NCBI RefSeq assembly: GCF_004803895.1
Contig: NZ_CP021978.1
Location: 1,116,001-1,180,000 of the forward strand
Direction: 5' to 3'
DNA from: Streptomyces hawaiiensis
Lineage (GTDB): Bacteria; Actinomycetota; Actinomycetes; Streptomycetales; Streptomycetaceae
DNA: 64,000 bases
Numbering within the stretch: position 1 is the stretch's first letter; each line of letters opens with the position of its first letter. Under the pieces are notes generated by a model. That model saw only the letters and a program-made list of their open reading frames with translations, did not search any database and was not told the DNA's origin. The position numbers were made by a program, and so were the translations under genes. Of this stretch, positions 63,981-64,000 are shown piece after piece.

Positions 63981-64000
63981 TCCGAGACCCTCCTCTTTTC

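Overview
The window is a 64 kb piece of chromosome from a Streptomyces-type actinomycete. The evidence is very high G+C with strong GC bias at third codon positions, frequent GTG starts, many apparently leaderless transcripts, a mycothiol-dependent-type enzyme, a class F sortase pair, an AAA-Nudix fusion, and almost no TTA (bldA) codons. I see no rRNA, tRNA, CRISPR array, insertion sequence, prophage or large biosynthetic cluster. It reads as a metabolic and regulatory arm or core-edge region.

Region by region. (1) 1-8.2 kb: a sugar-utilisation locus. A cytoplasmic GH36 alpha-galactosidase (cut by the window edge) diverges from a LacI regulator, followed by a lipoprotein binding protein, two permeases and a secreted clan GH-A hydrolase with carbohydrate-binding modules. 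No ATPase is encoded, so a shared one (MsiK type) is implied. Two identical LacI-type operators sit at the regulator's promoter, one inside its own first codons. (2) 8.4-12.3 kb: a BlaI/M56-peptidase pair flanked by matching BlaI-like operators in front of a broken spo0M-like gene and a terD gene, then a membrane protein and a TatA-like protein. (3) 12.3-18.5 kb: htpG, a class F sortase with a repetitive His/Asp/Lys-rich surface protein, a DUF3040 protein, a fused relic of a two-component system, and a CPA2 antiporter.

(4) 18.8-26.8 kb: a second sugar regulon. A sugar isomerase and MFS transporter diverge from a GH106-type rhamnosidase-like enzyme, with a LacI repressor; three AAAAACGTT operators tie the three promoters together, and the hydrolase carries the only TTA codon I found in a gene. 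(5) 26.8-37.8 kb: lipoprotein carbonic anhydrase, two MFS transporters, a SoxR-like MerR regulator diverging from a methyltransferase over a SoxR-type box, ThuA and Gfo/Idh/MocA genes, a GCS2 ligase, an SDR, a DinB/maleylpyruvate-isomerase family protein, a MarR regulator and a DUF6332 protein.

(6) 37.8-44.7 kb: a NarL-type two-component pair, a TetR regulator and a DDN-type nitroreductase separated by an array of 19-bp iterons, a geranylgeranyl-reductase-like flavoprotein, an M20 dipeptidase and a metallo-beta-lactamase-fold hydrolase. (7) 44.7-50.8 kb: a five-gene dipeptide/oligopeptide ABC importer in the order C-A-B-D-F. (8) 51-57 kb: a P-loop kinase/Nudix fusion, three small proteins, and an AraC-VOC-UvrA-like resistance-type module with strong hairpins. 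(9) 57.3-64 kb: a ROK kinase diverging from a third LacI regulator with a palindromic operator, a GGCT-like protein, a membrane Ser/Thr kinase with repeat-rich linker, and a DUF6986 aldolase-type protein.

The theme is many small self-contained regulator-plus-target units, most with a readable operator. All functional calls come from reading sequence motifs; no database searches were run.
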